From the NCBI GenBank assembly GCA_024036415.1, contig JAMWET010000138.1:1-64000 (forward strand): a stretch of DNA of 64,000 nt, given 5' to 3'. Positions 1 through 12,060 of the stretch are shown piece by piece. Position 1 is the stretch's first letter, and each line of letters begins with the position of its first letter. The stretch is from Prochilodus magdalenae (taxonomy: Eukaryota; Chordata; Actinopteri; Characiformes; Prochilodontidae). The notes beneath the pieces were generated by a model. The model was not told the DNA's origin. It saw nothing but the letters and a program-made list of their open reading frames with translations, and did not search any database. A program made the translations under genes and the position numbers.

Positions 1-1170
1 TGTCCTACAAATACAGAGACCACCTGGGATGACATAATGAAGTGTGCATGAAGAAGGAAGAGCAGAATAAATGTTTTGTGCATATTTTTTACTCTCTGAG
101 ATCTTTTTTTTTTTTTTCTTACAGAGGCATAAGTTGCGAAAATGGATATTTAATATTTCTGTGTAAGCAGCAACCTCACACACATTTTCTCATGTAGCCC
201 CAAAGAAAAAAATAGCAAATTAAATTGAATGAGTTCTTACAAATGGTGCTAGAGGTCTATTGGAGTTAGAAATAGCGGGAATAAGTAGGAACATTGAAGA
301 CATTGTTTAAAAAACTGCCGCCGAGTTCAGCAGGCTTTCAGTGTTTGTATGTTTGTCGGTGCAAACCACAAGGCAATAATGGTGATTGTTTCTGCCTTTC
401 TCATGGGAAAACAAAAAATCATCCTACTTACTCACACTAGAAGCTTATAAAAGACACAACTAATAATAATATATAAAATACAATAATAAAATACTAACTA
501 TGGTAATAATAATAATAGCGTATGTATTTGTCCTCAGTTTTTCCAAAAGTATTAAAGCAGTGTTGAGAAGCTAAAGAGACATACAAACATGAAATGTGTG
601 CAACATAACAGGTAAAGATATTTTTAAATTCAGTTAAATAAACAAATTTCTAGATACTGAATTTTTTCCACATTATATAACATGCTTTGTTGCTAAAAAC
701 AACAAAAAAACCTTGCTCGTTTACGTATGTTTATGCAGTTATAAAATATGGAACATTTCAGTTACATCAGACAATTTTTCAGGGGCAAAGATTAGGTGAC
801 GTCCAGGAGTGGACAAGAAGTTTTCCTATCCCAAAGAATCCAAATCAACAGCATATAATTTGTATTCCAATGAGTGGGCCTACTCTGTGTCCGGAAAAGC
901 CTGCCCCATGTTGACTAATATACAAATGTTGATGCATGGAATCCCATATTTGAAACAAATAACTATTCCACCAATAATTCACTTCAGCAAAGTAATATAC
1001 AGCATACTTAGCAAAGGCGGTAATCGTCAAATAAATATTGAAAACATGCAGTTTGAGAATGAAACCGAGTCTTAACTCTTCACATGTGAAAAACAGATGA
1101 CTGTTCCGACAGTACAGATCAGATGAAAAAGAAAGACACTGAAAAAAACAACTTTCATTCATTGAAATCA

Positions 1171-1195
1171 ACCCCCCCCCCCCCCCCCCCCCCCC
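1171..1195. repeat. Poly-C run in the left arm
   Basis: An uninterrupted run of more than 20 C replaces the two-base GG found at the matching place of the right arm near 14931. It sits inside the putative cadm2 3' untranslated region of the left arm. Confidence 0.9.
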
Positions 1196-2460
1196 AAAAT
1201 GAAACACAATTAGGCTCGTTTTTTTCAGCATGAGACTTGTCTATGGTCAATGAAATTTAACAAATGACTTTTTGTGCTTGATATGTTTTAAAACATACTG
1301 TAGACGTTAATAAAAGAAAGTAAGGGCCAGATATAAACAGGGCAAGAATATACAGACATATAGAAACAGAATAATAACCAGGATGATAGATCCATTAGGT
1401 CAGGAAAAAGCGTCAGTTGTGGCTTTCGTGATGGTCGGTGTTATCCCTTGCTTTAATGTTATGTCTCAGGGTTTATTTGTGGGGTGGTTTTTTTGGGGTC
1501 TCTATATAGTACACAAAATAGTCCATGTCCTTTCTTTGTTTTATACAACATTCGTTAGTTATGGAGTGACACTTCAGAGAACAACCACTTTCACAATGTA
1601 TTATAATTTAAAAAAAGAACCCCCAAAAACAAAAATCGCCAATACAAATAGACAAACAATAAATATTCACATTATGCATCGCACATATTCCTCCTTAGAA
1701 GCGGAAATTATTGGCAAAGCCAAGGTTTTCTCCGACCTTGAGATGAACCACATTTCTTTGCCGCTGACCGCTGGTAATATCTGCAAAAGGGTATATAACA
1801 TGCACAGTGAGGGTGGTAAAGAAAGTGCAGTAGTCACTGGGAAAACAATTCCAAGTGAATAAGCACAGACAACGAACACAGAAGGTGTCTAGGTATATTT
1901 GGGCACTTGGCACTCAAACAAACCTCATTTAAGTGGACCTGGGGAGGGCGGGGGTGGGGCCAGGGCGGGTGGCCCCAGAGGCGGCAGGTAGGGCAGTTTT
2001 TTTTCAGTGGAGGAGAGCACAAATGACTTAAATGCGGTTTGTGGAGCCTAAATGGAACCTGGTGTTACCAGTTACAAACTAAACTGTCTTTACTTATATA
2101 TTAATATTATTATTATTTTTATCATTTTTCTGTTGATTAGATTGCTCTAATAAAACTGGCAAACACTGGTCTGGTTCAAAATTTTGAAGGAATCATACGA
2201 CGGCATTATTATGAGCTCCGTTAGGAAGGTTTGTGGAGACTAATAAGAGAGGGGACACGGAAGAAATCAGCCACGCCGAGGGCTTGCTGGAGGTAGAACT
2301 TCAGCACCTCTCGCAGGAACCGGCGACCGATAGTTCCGAGGCTGGCAGATGGAAACTGGCTGGCTGGCCACCTGTCTGGCTGGCTGGATGGCTACGGCTA
2401 GAGGTGTTGGCCGTAGACTACTTTACGGGAACGAGAAAAAAAAGAAAAAACAGAGGTGCT

Positions 2461-2588
2461 AACATGAAGTACCTCTTCTTTTCCTGAGAGCTGCTATGTG
2501 GTTGGTATCCCCTCCGCATTGATGATGGCCGTGTCGCGATCAGGAGGCGTCCCTCTGCTCCTTTGGCCTCAATGCGTTAAGTATGTCC
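2461..2588 (-). pseudogene. cadm2: cadm2 C-terminal exon, damaged copy in the left arm
   Basis: Read on the minus strand this matches the last coding exon at 13717-13835. Extra bases occur throughout: after the splice acceptor, in the acidic AEDAPDADT segment, and just before the stop, where the ATT codon of the intact copy has gained a G. The reading frame of the cytoplasmic tail is broken several times. A conserved synaptic adhesion gene would not normally gain insertions at the same rate in exon and intron, so sequencing error is the simplest reading. A dead inverted duplicate is the alternative. Confidence 0.85.
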
Positions 2589-2730
2589 CTGTCCACGACA
2601 GTCCCAGAAACAATAGGTCACAGACACATAAGGAACAGCAGTGGACAATTGTTTCAAGCATTTAGCACACTGTCTACATACAAACCCCTTTTATAGGTGA
2701 GGGACCACGCAGCCAGGAGCCAAGGCCTAC

Positions 2731-2870
2731 CTTTATGTCTGGCCGATAGGCGGCCCAAGGACGATGATGAAAGACAGAGTGATGAAGACCACCCACCACG
2801 GCCACAACCTCCGTCCGATCATCGCGCGTGATCAGAGGAGCCGGCGGAGGTCAGGCGCATTCGGGGATAT
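2731..2870 (-). pseudogene. cadm2: cadm2 transmembrane exon, damaged copy in the left arm
   Basis: This is the minus-strand counterpart of the transmembrane exon at 13473-13595. The donor side (CATAAAG before GTAGG) is preserved. The acceptor AG has been altered to CTTCAATATCC, and several inserted bases break the frame before the membrane helix. The 5' boundary is approximate because the acceptor is corrupted. Confidence 0.8.
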
Positions 2871-4429
2871 TGAAGAACCGAGGAAGGAGAGGAGAGGTCT
2901 TTATTTCTGTTGCTCTGTTTTCCATTTCGTTCCCTTGATTGTGGAATCAACTAAGGTTCTAGATCACCCTCTGGTCAGTGCAGGTCAAGAAGATTGGGAA
3001 TCCACCGTTTAACAAGAAACCAGCTTCATTTTACTTTTTGATAAATACATATCATTCCCCCTGAAATGTAGTACATTCAGACATGTTGGGTCCAGAGCTT
3101 GCTTCCTTTAGTTATAACTAGAGCTGCAGGAGTAATATAGCTAACAAGTAGTGGTACGCTTATATTCATACCCTAGCTATCTAATCGTTATATCATATAT
3201 AAATACTGATAACACACAGATATAAGGTACTGTGTATACTGTGGCAAAAGGTCTAGGGAAAGCTGGTTTTTTGCATTTGCAGACCGCTGATTTTTTTCCA
3301 GGAGAATATTTCTGAGGAGTCTGGAATATTAGAAACGGAACAAGAAAAGGTTTTCTCCTAACCACGGGCATGCAAGAAACTGACTAGACACCACAGAAGG
3401 CTCTTAAGAAGTCCTCTAATATAACAAAGGGGAAACGGAATCCATCAAACCAAAAAAGCTGCTGGTTTCTTCTGAGAACGATGGGTAATTCATGATCCCC
3501 CATGAATCACAGAGGGATAGGGATACGGATGAATGACTTGTGTCCATAAACTTCACTAGCGTGAATGCATAAAACTTAAATATTAATTTTAAATTTAAGG
3601 AAGTTTTATTTCAAGTTGACTTTGGAGTCACACATGGTTAAAATGGTGTAGGAAAAAAAGACGATGTGATGATATATGTCTTTGCTTTTTTTGTGCTGAT
3701 GGCTGAGAAAATATGAGTTAACTTGTAGTTAACGGGCTGTTTTTTGACCGGCCATAAAATGAATGAACTAATGCAGTCTCTGATTGTTTTAACAGAACTG
3801 TACAAGTTGGTCATTACTATTCTGTCTCCAGTATATTTTGCGTCAGGATTAATTTGAGATTACTTACCAACTGAGTCTCAGTTTGACGCATGCATGAGAT
3901 GATTTAGCCTGGAGTGTGCACCCAATGCCTATATGCCTATAAAGCTGTAAGCTTCCATTGTTTGTTAGAGACGACATATAGGTCACCATAGAGCTTCAAG
4001 TGCAAAACCAAAAGAAGCAAATTTCAGCACACCCAAAAAACGTTTTAGGCTGATCATCGACATTTGAGGTAAAGGAAACTGTGTAAATCTCATTAATGGA
4101 CAAAGCAGTGCTTTAAAAAACTGCAGCCAAGCGTAGCAAGCGGTGTAGTTAATGCAGGTTTGGATAATATTAATTGATAAGATATGCTCAGTGAATATTG
4201 AATGAAACTGATCCTGACTGACGGGCGCTTTTTTTTTTAAAGCACAGCCCTGCTTTCAGCAGACTGTCTTTTTCGGTGAAGCCATTTTTGGATTAATGTA
4301 GATAGGAATTTCAGAAGCTTTAAATGAAGTGAAAGTAAAACTGGGCGTCTGCATATATCATACCAAGTGCAAAATGGGAAAAAGTAGCCAGATAATGCCG
4401 ACATTCCTTACACAGCAGTGCTGGGCTAA

Positions 4430-5110
4430 CCCTAGGGTCTAATCACTTACTGAAAGAGATCTCTGCTTAGAATTTATCATCAGTACCAACTTCAACGTTC
4501 GTGAGTTCTACCACCAGCTCTGGCCAACCCACTGTCCACTAGTCATTCTGTTTGCGTTCCAACTTGTGGTAGATAGAAAGTCAAGAGACGGGACCAGCTC
4601 AATCTGTTGCTGTAAAGTTTGCTCTGGTCATCCTCTTAGTCCTTTGATCAGTGGCAGGGACACTGCCCACAGGATGCTGTTGGTGGATAGTTCCCGTTTG
4701 AATGGACTCACTCTCAGTCCAGCAGAGACACTGGGTTTGTCCAACCCCACTAAACACACCACCACAAACCACATCATTGTCCACTCTGCATGTGCTGAGA
4801 ACTGATCCACCACCCACATAGATACCATGCTCTGTGGTTGGGCCTGGTGGGGGTCCTCACCAGAGAAGACAACAGGGTGAAAGGGGGAGTAACAAAGTTT
4901 TGCTGAGGAACTACAAAAGTGCTACTACTCTGGCAAGTGGAGCTGATAAAATGGACAGTGAATGGTACATACCATGTAGGTGCACCTAATAAAGTCCTCA
5001 GTGAAAGATTATATGATGCGAGAACAGTTGTAAACTGATGTGCTGACCATACATTGTGATGCTGGATAATTACACATAATGACATGGATAACTGATAGAC
5101 AATAATAATA
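4430..5110. repeat. Interspersed TIR-element relative, left arm copy
   Basis: This holds the phrases TTATTAGGTGCACCTA-like, CCACTCTGCATG and CACCACCCACATA. They are shared with the right-arm copy at 11440-12060 and, internally, with the complete element in the bach1 intron at 26781-27475. It is probably a non-autonomous DNA transposon of a family common in fish genomes. Confidence 0.6.
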
Positions 5111-7139
5111 ATAATGAATAATAACAATAATAATAATTAATAACAATAATTTTTTATTAATTATTTGTAGTTGTTTTTTTTTTTTTTTTACATTTTTTGT
5201 GTATTTTTGTATACATGCAGCACTGCGCAAAATAGGACCTCAAATTCAGCTTTCCGGTTTTTTATTTTGAATCAAAAACACCTATAAATGTTTTAGCCTA
5301 CAGGAAATCAGGGAAAGAGCCAAACACAATGAATGTAACAGGAAATTTCAACAGTATGGAACTATAATTTCAGTATTTCTAAGTTTGTTGTAAGTATTCT
5401 TACATTCCCGATTGACTTTATTATGATTTCATTTCTTGTCAGGGAAACTTCCTTTTCCCAATCCTTTTCCAAGTTTCAGTCGTTTTAGTTGTTTGCAAAC
5501 TTGGTTTGCTCAGTAAGGAGCCTCCTGCCTTGGTATACATCACTTTTAGACACATAAGGGCACTCAGTCGTCCTCCTCCAGTGAGAGAATCTACAGAAAC
5601 ACCCCTCCCCGTGGATTTGTTTCTGGCCTATCTTGAAGCCAAGCACTTGAAGCTTGATTTTCTCCCAAGATGGAAGCTTTGAGTACTTAGCCCTAATCTG
5701 ATTGGTAACGGTTTTGGCAAGGATACTACCAGAGTTGCTGCTAACAGTTGGGGTATCCTATTCACTTTGCTGTGTGTTTTAATCCTGTTTTTGTTTTCCT
5801 TTTTCTTTTGACTTCCCTCTTTCTTATGCAAAAAAAAAAAAAAAGGGGTTGTATTATCTCACTATCTAATGTCTTCAAGATAAATCACCTAACATAACTT
5901 GTACTTTTTTTTACTGGGTTTTTGTACTGGAAATCAGATAAAGCAAAGAGGTAGGTCTCTTGGCTTCATTGCACAGCTACAATAAATCTGTCACTATCAA
6001 ACTGAACTTTACCCATAGAACTGTGGAAAAGGAAGCCATTAGAACCAAGTCTAATCATATTAAGGCTGTCAAAGCAGTCAGTCTAAGGCTGACAATACTC
6101 TGTGTATATTTGTTTTAAAGAGCATCCAAAGACACCTGCTGCTCAGAAAACACAACATGTATCATGCTTCTCTGTACTGCAAGGACCCCAAGTTGGACTC
6201 AGCCTCTGACGAAAAAATTATGAGCTAAACTTAAAAAAAATGTCGTGAGGTGGCAGAGGGTAACGATTTTGTCTCTGGGGTTTAAACTTTCGACACCGCA
6301 GGCTTTCGACGCGAGCGGGCGCAGATGGGGCGTGGAGCTCGGTCAATCGCTGGAGACGCCACTGCAGTAATCGCCACCTAGAAAACTGACTTCCCCTCCC
6401 TGCAGCTACCTCCGGAGGAAGCGTTAGTCCGCTGGCGCACTTCGTGCCTGTTCATGTTTTGGCTTAACCCCCCACCCTGCAAGGGTGTGGTATAAGGGCT
6501 GCCGGTTGAAGTGCGGGATGGGAGGCTGTTTCTGACAACCTTTGGCCCCTTTGCAACCCTAGGGTGTGCTGTTCCAGTACCTTATGTGGCTATGTAAACT
6601 GTAAACTATGTGTCGTTTATTGACACACGCTAAAGCATGCTCTCATTAGCGTCATCTGATGAGTGGGTCCTGCTTGCTGCTGTGCGTTGGCAAAGTGACC
6701 CCTGCAAGATGTGTAGGACAATACGACTTCTGGAGGCCAATTTCTAACTCCTAAATAAAACCCATTTGCTTCAGTAAAACACTGGGCTTTGTTTTAATCC
6801 GATGACCATAAGATAATGGCGGATCAGGCAGAACAATCCCCGAGTAAGTCTGTGATGTGATTTTATGACCTTTTGCTAAAGATTTTTAAGGAATGCATTG
6901 TAATCGTGAAGGGCGGTGGTGCTAAAATGGCAATATCACAGTTTTCCCCCGACACAGTGCCATAAAGGGACCACACTTCATTTACTGTGTGAGTCCAAAA
7001 ACAGCCATTAAGTACCAGTTTTTTTTTTTTTTATTCATTTTTTCAAGAGATGTTTTCTGAGTGAGACATTAAAGAACTTACTTGCATATGGAAGGAACCA
7101 AGTCAAAGGAAAATGAGAGAAAAGAGCCAGTGTTTTCGC

Positions 7140-7520
7140 AAGACTAGAGGTTTGAAAAATGAATTGAAGGGTACAGAGAATTTGGACTTTTTTTTTTGAT
7201 GTCCTTCAAGCGTTCTTTAGTACTTTAGCAAGCAATGACACACTTTGGACTTTGGATGGCGTCCTTCAAGCTTATTTTAAGTACTTCAGTAACCATGAAC
7301 ACTCAAAGAAAAACCATTTGCATATACTTAAATTTGCATGCATTTTCATGGCGAAAAGTAGATTCTTCAAAGACTGATGACAGAATGTGTAGCACCTATA
7401 GGGGGGTGTTTTTTTTTTTTTTTTTCTGTCTTATATATTTTCAATGTCAAGCCTTTTGCAATTCCTTTTTGGTGCCTATATAGAACCATTTTCAAAAAGC
7501 TTCTATATAGAGGACTCGAT
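7140..7520. repeat. Small interspersed repeat with an internal tandem duplication, left arm
   Basis: It contains TATAGAACCATTTTCAAAAA and two tandem, diverged units of about 60 bases starting TTTGGACTTT and ending GTACTT...GCAA/CCAT. The partner at 9230-9560 shows the same tandem structure. It resembles short hairpin-prone repeats common in fish, but the family could not be named. Confidence 0.5.
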
Positions 7521-9229
7521 CATATTTAAAACATTCTCCAGAAGCTGAAAGAAGCATTTCACCATTTAAACAGTTGGTTGTGTGTTTGTGTGTTTGTGTT
7601 GGAGTAAACAGAACCGTTCCAGACCTCAACATCTCTGAATGTGTTGGGGTTTTTCTGAGACTAAAACTTTGTCAGGTGTGGAACAATATCCACCTATTTT
7701 TGCAATAATTTGAAATGCAAATGAAGCAGGTCTCTAGAAAATAATGTGAGCTTGAATATTTAGTTGTTATGAAATATTATGTTCTTTTTTACATTAATAA
7801 CTTGAACTAGAAATTATATAAATTCAAAGTCAGATTATACACTACTAGTCAAGGTTTAGATCTTTTAATTCTGATGCTTCACTTTAGAAAGAAAAGTGAA
7901 AACATTCAACATTATAAAATAGCCATGTATAAAATCACGCAGTCCACCTTAAAAACATTTCAAAATTAAACTTTACAGGAGGATAAAACAGCCTTTCTTA
8001 ACTTGAACATGAAGGTTGGCAACAACATTTTTCTTTTTTCGGAGCAAATTGTTTAGAAAGATAAAATTTTTTTTTGAATCAATTTCTTTTTTGTGGGCAA
8101 CAAAATATTATATTTAAATACGGCGATATGGCAGAAATAAAAAAATACTGTGATACAATCAAGGTATATGTGTGTATATCAGTATAATGTTATTAATCAG
8201 ACATCTCTCTTCATCTTGCATAACTATTAAGCATTTATAAACTAAAAAGTCATTTAGTTTGGGGTGGGTCTTAACTTTTGCCTGGTAGTGTATATTAGGT
8301 GTATTTTTGGTTTCTGAAGTCCTGCACTCTTACAGAACGTCTTACAAACCTTCTCTTTGTACAGCAAAACAAAGGAGCAGTCCCATGTGAATTACTAGTG
8401 GGATCTATACAATTAGTAAGATCCCACTGTTAATTCACATGGATGCTCCTTTGTTTGCTGTACAAAGAGAAGGTTCTGTAAGACGTTCTGTAAGAGTGCA
8501 GGACTCAGAAACCAAAATACACCTAATATAAACTACCAGGCAAATAAAAAGTTAAGACACACCCAACTAAATGACTTTTAGTTATAAATGCTTAATAGTT
8601 CTGCAAGATGAAGAGATGTCTGATTAATACATATACTGATATACCACATATACTCTTGATGTATCACAGTATTTTATTTCTGCCATATCGCCGTATTTAA
8701 TATATATTTTGTTGCACAAAAAAGAAATTATTAAAAAAAAATTTTTATCTTTCTAAAATTGCTCCGAAAAAAAAAAAATGTTGTGCCAACCTTCATTTCA
8801 AGTTAAGAAAGCTGTTTTATCCTCCTGTAAAGTTTAATTTTGAATGTTTTTAAGGTGGACTGCGTGATTTTATACATGCTATTTTATAATTTGATGTTTT
8901 CACTTTTATTCTAAAGTGAAGCATCAAGATTAAAAGATCTAAACCTTTGACTAGTAGTGTATAATCTGATTTGAATTTATATAATTTCTAGTCAAGTTAT
9001 TAATTAAAAAAGAACAGAATATTTCATAACAACTAAATATTCAACTCCCATTATTTTCAAGAGACCTGCTTTCATTTGCTTTTCAAATATTGCAAAATAT
9101 GGTGGATATTGTTCCACACCTGCAAAGTTTAGTCTCAGAAGAACCCCAAACACATTCAGAGATGTTGAGGTCTGGAACGGTTCTGTTTACTCCATGATTA
9201 AATGGTGAAATGCTTCTTTAAGCTTCTGG

Positions 9230-9560
9230 AGAATGTTTTGTATATGATTCTCTATATAGAAGCTTTTTGAAAATGGTTCTATATAGCACCAAAAAGGAAT
9301 TGCAAAAGGCTTGACATTGAAATAATAGAAGAACCCTATAAGGTGCTACACATTCTTCATCAGTCTGAAGAATCTATTCGCCATGAAAATGCATGCAAAT
9401 TTAAGTATGCAAATGGTTCTTTGAGTGTTCATGGTTACTGAAGTACTAAAATAAGCTTGAAGGACCATCAAGTCCAAAGTGGTCATGCTTGCTAAAGTAC
9501 TAAAGAACGCTTGAAGGACCATCAAGTCCAAATTCTCTGTACCCTTCAATCATTTTTCAA
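9230..9560. repeat. Small interspersed repeat with an internal tandem duplication, right arm
   Basis: This is the partner of 7140-7520. Two copies of CTTGAAGGACCATCAAGTCC lie about 60 bases apart, next to an inverted-repeat-prone block containing GGTTCTATATAGCACC. Confidence 0.5.
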
Positions 9561-9929
9561 ACTCTAGTCTTGGAAACACTGGCTCTTTTCTCTCATTTTC
9601 CTTTGACTTTTCCTTCCATATGCAAGTAAGTTCTTTAATCTCCTCAGAAACATCTCTTGAAAAATGAATAACTGGTACTTAATGGCTGTTTTGACTCCCA
9701 CAGTAAATGAAGTGTGGTCCTTTATGGCACTGTGCGTCGGGAAAACTGTGATATTCCATTTTTAGCACCACCGCCGGCCCTCACTTACAGCATTCCTTAA
9801 AATCTTTAGCAAAAGGTCATAAAATCACATCACAGCTACCGAATTGTTCTGCCTGATCCGCCATTATCTTATGGCATCGTTAAAACAAAGCCCAGTGTTA
9901 ACTGAAGCAAATGGGTTTATTTAGGAGTT

Positions 9930-10440
9930 AGAAATTGGCCTCCAGAAGTCGTTTGTCTACACATCTCTCAGGGTCACTTTGCCAAGCACAGCAGCAGCAG
10001 GACCCATTCATCATGATGAGCTAATGAGAGCATGCTAGCGGTGCAATAAAGACACATAGTTACAGTTTACATAGCCACATAAGTACTGGAACAGCACACC
10101 CAGGGTTGCAAAGGGGCAAAGGTGTCAGAACACCTCCATCCCCACTTTAACCGGCAGCCCTTATACCACACCCTTGCAGGGTGGGGGGTTAAGCCAAACA
10201 TGACAGGCACAAGTGCGCCAGCGGCCTAACGCTCCTCCGGAGGTAGCTGCAGGGAGGGGAAGTCATTTTTCTAGGTGGCGATTACTCAGTGGCGTTCCAG
10301 CGATGACCGAGCTCACCCCCATCTGCGCCCGCTCCCGCTCGGTCAAAGTCAAAGTTAAAAACCCAGAGACAAATCGGCCCTCTGCCACCTCAGACATTTT
10401 TAAAGTTAGTCATATTTCGTCAGAGGCTGAGTCACTTGGG
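9930..10440. other. GC-rich block within the cadm2 intron
   Basis: This stretch is clearly more GC- and CpG-rich than the surrounding AT-rich intron and includes CTCCGGAGGTAGC and GCGCCCGCTCCCGCTCGG. It also has CTAGGTGGCGAT, which resembles half of a CTCF site. It has no splice-bounded open frame I can support. It could be an enhancer, an old repeat or a CpG cluster. The left-arm partner is near 6240-6560. Confidence 0.35.
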
Positions 10441-11439
10441 TCCTTGCAGTACAGAGAAGCATGATACAGTTGTTTTTCTGAGCAGCAGTGTCTTTGGATG
10501 CTCTTTACAAATATACACAGTATTGTCAGCTTAACTGACTGCTTTGACAGCCTTAATATGATTAGACTTGGTTCTAATCTAGTTTCCACAGTTCTATATA
10601 AAGTTCAGTTGATAGTGCAGATTTATTGTACTGTGCAAAAGCCAGAGACTACCCTTTGTTTATCTGATTTCCAGTCAAAACAGTAAAAAAGTACAAGTTA
10701 TTTAGGTGATTTATCTGAAGACATTAGATATGAGATAATACACTTGCATAAGAAAGAGGGAAGTCAAAAGAAAAGGAAAACAAAAACAGATTAAAACACA
10801 CAAAGTGAATAGGAACAACTGTACACAACCTGGTAGACTTCCAAAACCGTTACCAATCAGATTAGCAGTACTCAAAGCTTCCATCTTTGGAGAAAGTCAA
10901 GCTCCAGTGCTGCTTCAGGCCAGAAACAAATCCACGGGTGTTTCTGTAGATTCTCTCACTGGAGGAGACGACTGAGTGCTATGTGTCTAAAAGGATGTAT
11001 ACAAGGCAGGAGGCCCTTACTGAGCAAATTCACAGAAAATGATGTAAAATATCATAGCAACCAACTTTTAAGACTGAACTTGGAAAAGGTGTGGGAAAAG
11101 AAAGTTTCCTAAAAAAAGAATGAAAGTCATAATAAAGTCATTCGGGAATGTAAGCGTACTTACAACAACTTAGAAATACTGAAATTATATTCCATACTGT
11201 TGAAATTTCCTGTTACATCATTGTGTTTGGCTCTTTCCTGATGCTAAAACTTTATAGGGGTTTTGATTAGCAATAAATTGAAAGCTGAATTGAAGGTCTA
11301 TTTTGCGCAGTGCTGCATGTATACAAAAATACACAAAAATGTAAAAAAAAAAAAAAAAAAAAAACAACAACAACAATAATAATAATGACAATAATTAATA
11401 AAAAATTATTATTATTATTGTTGTTATTATCATTATTAT

Positions 11440-12060
11440 TATTGTTATCATTATCATGTCATTATTGTGTAATTATCAGCATCACATGTAGGTCAGCACA
11501 TCAGTTTACAACTGTTCTGCATATATACTCACTGAGGACTTTATTAGGTGCGCCTATGGTATGTACATTCACTGTCCATTTTATCAGCTCCACTTGCCAG
11601 AGAGTAGCACTTTGTAGTTCCTCAGCAAACTTTGTTACTCCCCCTTTCACCCTGTTCTTCTCTGGTGAGGACCCCCACAGGCCCACCACAGAGCAGGTAT
11701 TATGTGGGTGGTGGATCATTCTCAGCACTGCAGTGACAATGATGTGGTTGTGGTGGTGTGTTAGTGGGTGACAACCCAGTGTCTCTGCTGGACTGAGAGT
11801 AGTCCATCAAACGGAACTATCCAGCCAACAGCATCCTGTGGGCAGTGTCCTGCCACTGATCAAGGACTAGAGGATGACCAGCGCAAACTTTACAGCAACA
11901 GATGAGCTGTCGTCTCTGACTTTATATCTACAAGTTGGACCAACAAATATAGTGGACAGTGGGTGGGCAGAGCTGGTGGTAGAACTCACACTGAAGTTGG
12001 TACTATATACATTCTTGGGCAGAGATCTTTCAGTAAGGATAGACTGAGGTAGCCCAGCAC
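11440..12060. repeat. Interspersed TIR-element relative, right arm copy
   Basis: This is the inverted partner of 4430-5110. It contains ACTCACTGAGGACTTTATTA followed by a block of CACTGTCCATTTTATCAGC type, then the GTGGGTGGTGGATCATTCTC segment that recurs in inverted orientation in the bach1 intronic element. No intact transposase frame was found. Confidence 0.6.

Larger units (their letters stand above)
1..8412. repeat. Left arm of a giant imperfect inverted repeat
   Basis: This arm is the reverse complement of 8413-16037. Position 1 pairs with about 16037, and the innermost pairing is 8397-8406 with 8419-8428 around a 12-base loop. Landmarks pair in order: the cadm2 exons (2461-2870 with 13473-13835), the GC-rich block near 6300 with about 10300, and a repeat near 7140-7520 with 9230-9560. 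The arm is 8412 bases against 7625 in the partner. In a hand-compared stretch of about 185 bases beside the apex I count roughly a dozen single-base insertions in this arm and few substitutions. The arm reaches the window edge and may continue outside. It could be real duplicated DNA or an assembly fold-back artefact. Confidence 0.95.

Noticed and set aside
1383..1862. 159-codon open frame in the left arm
   Set aside because: It lies in the error-rich mirror of the cadm2 3' untranslated region. The matching right-arm sequence is not open in this frame, and there is no family similarity.
2461..2870. A second, functional cadm2 paralogue
   Set aside because: The frame is broken repeatedly and the splice acceptor is lost. 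The non-coding flanks match equally well, unlike ancient paralogues.
11310..11771. 153-codon open frame starting in poly-A
   Set aside because: It is low-complexity (K, T, I, L runs) and then repeat DNA of the TIR-element family. It is not a gene.
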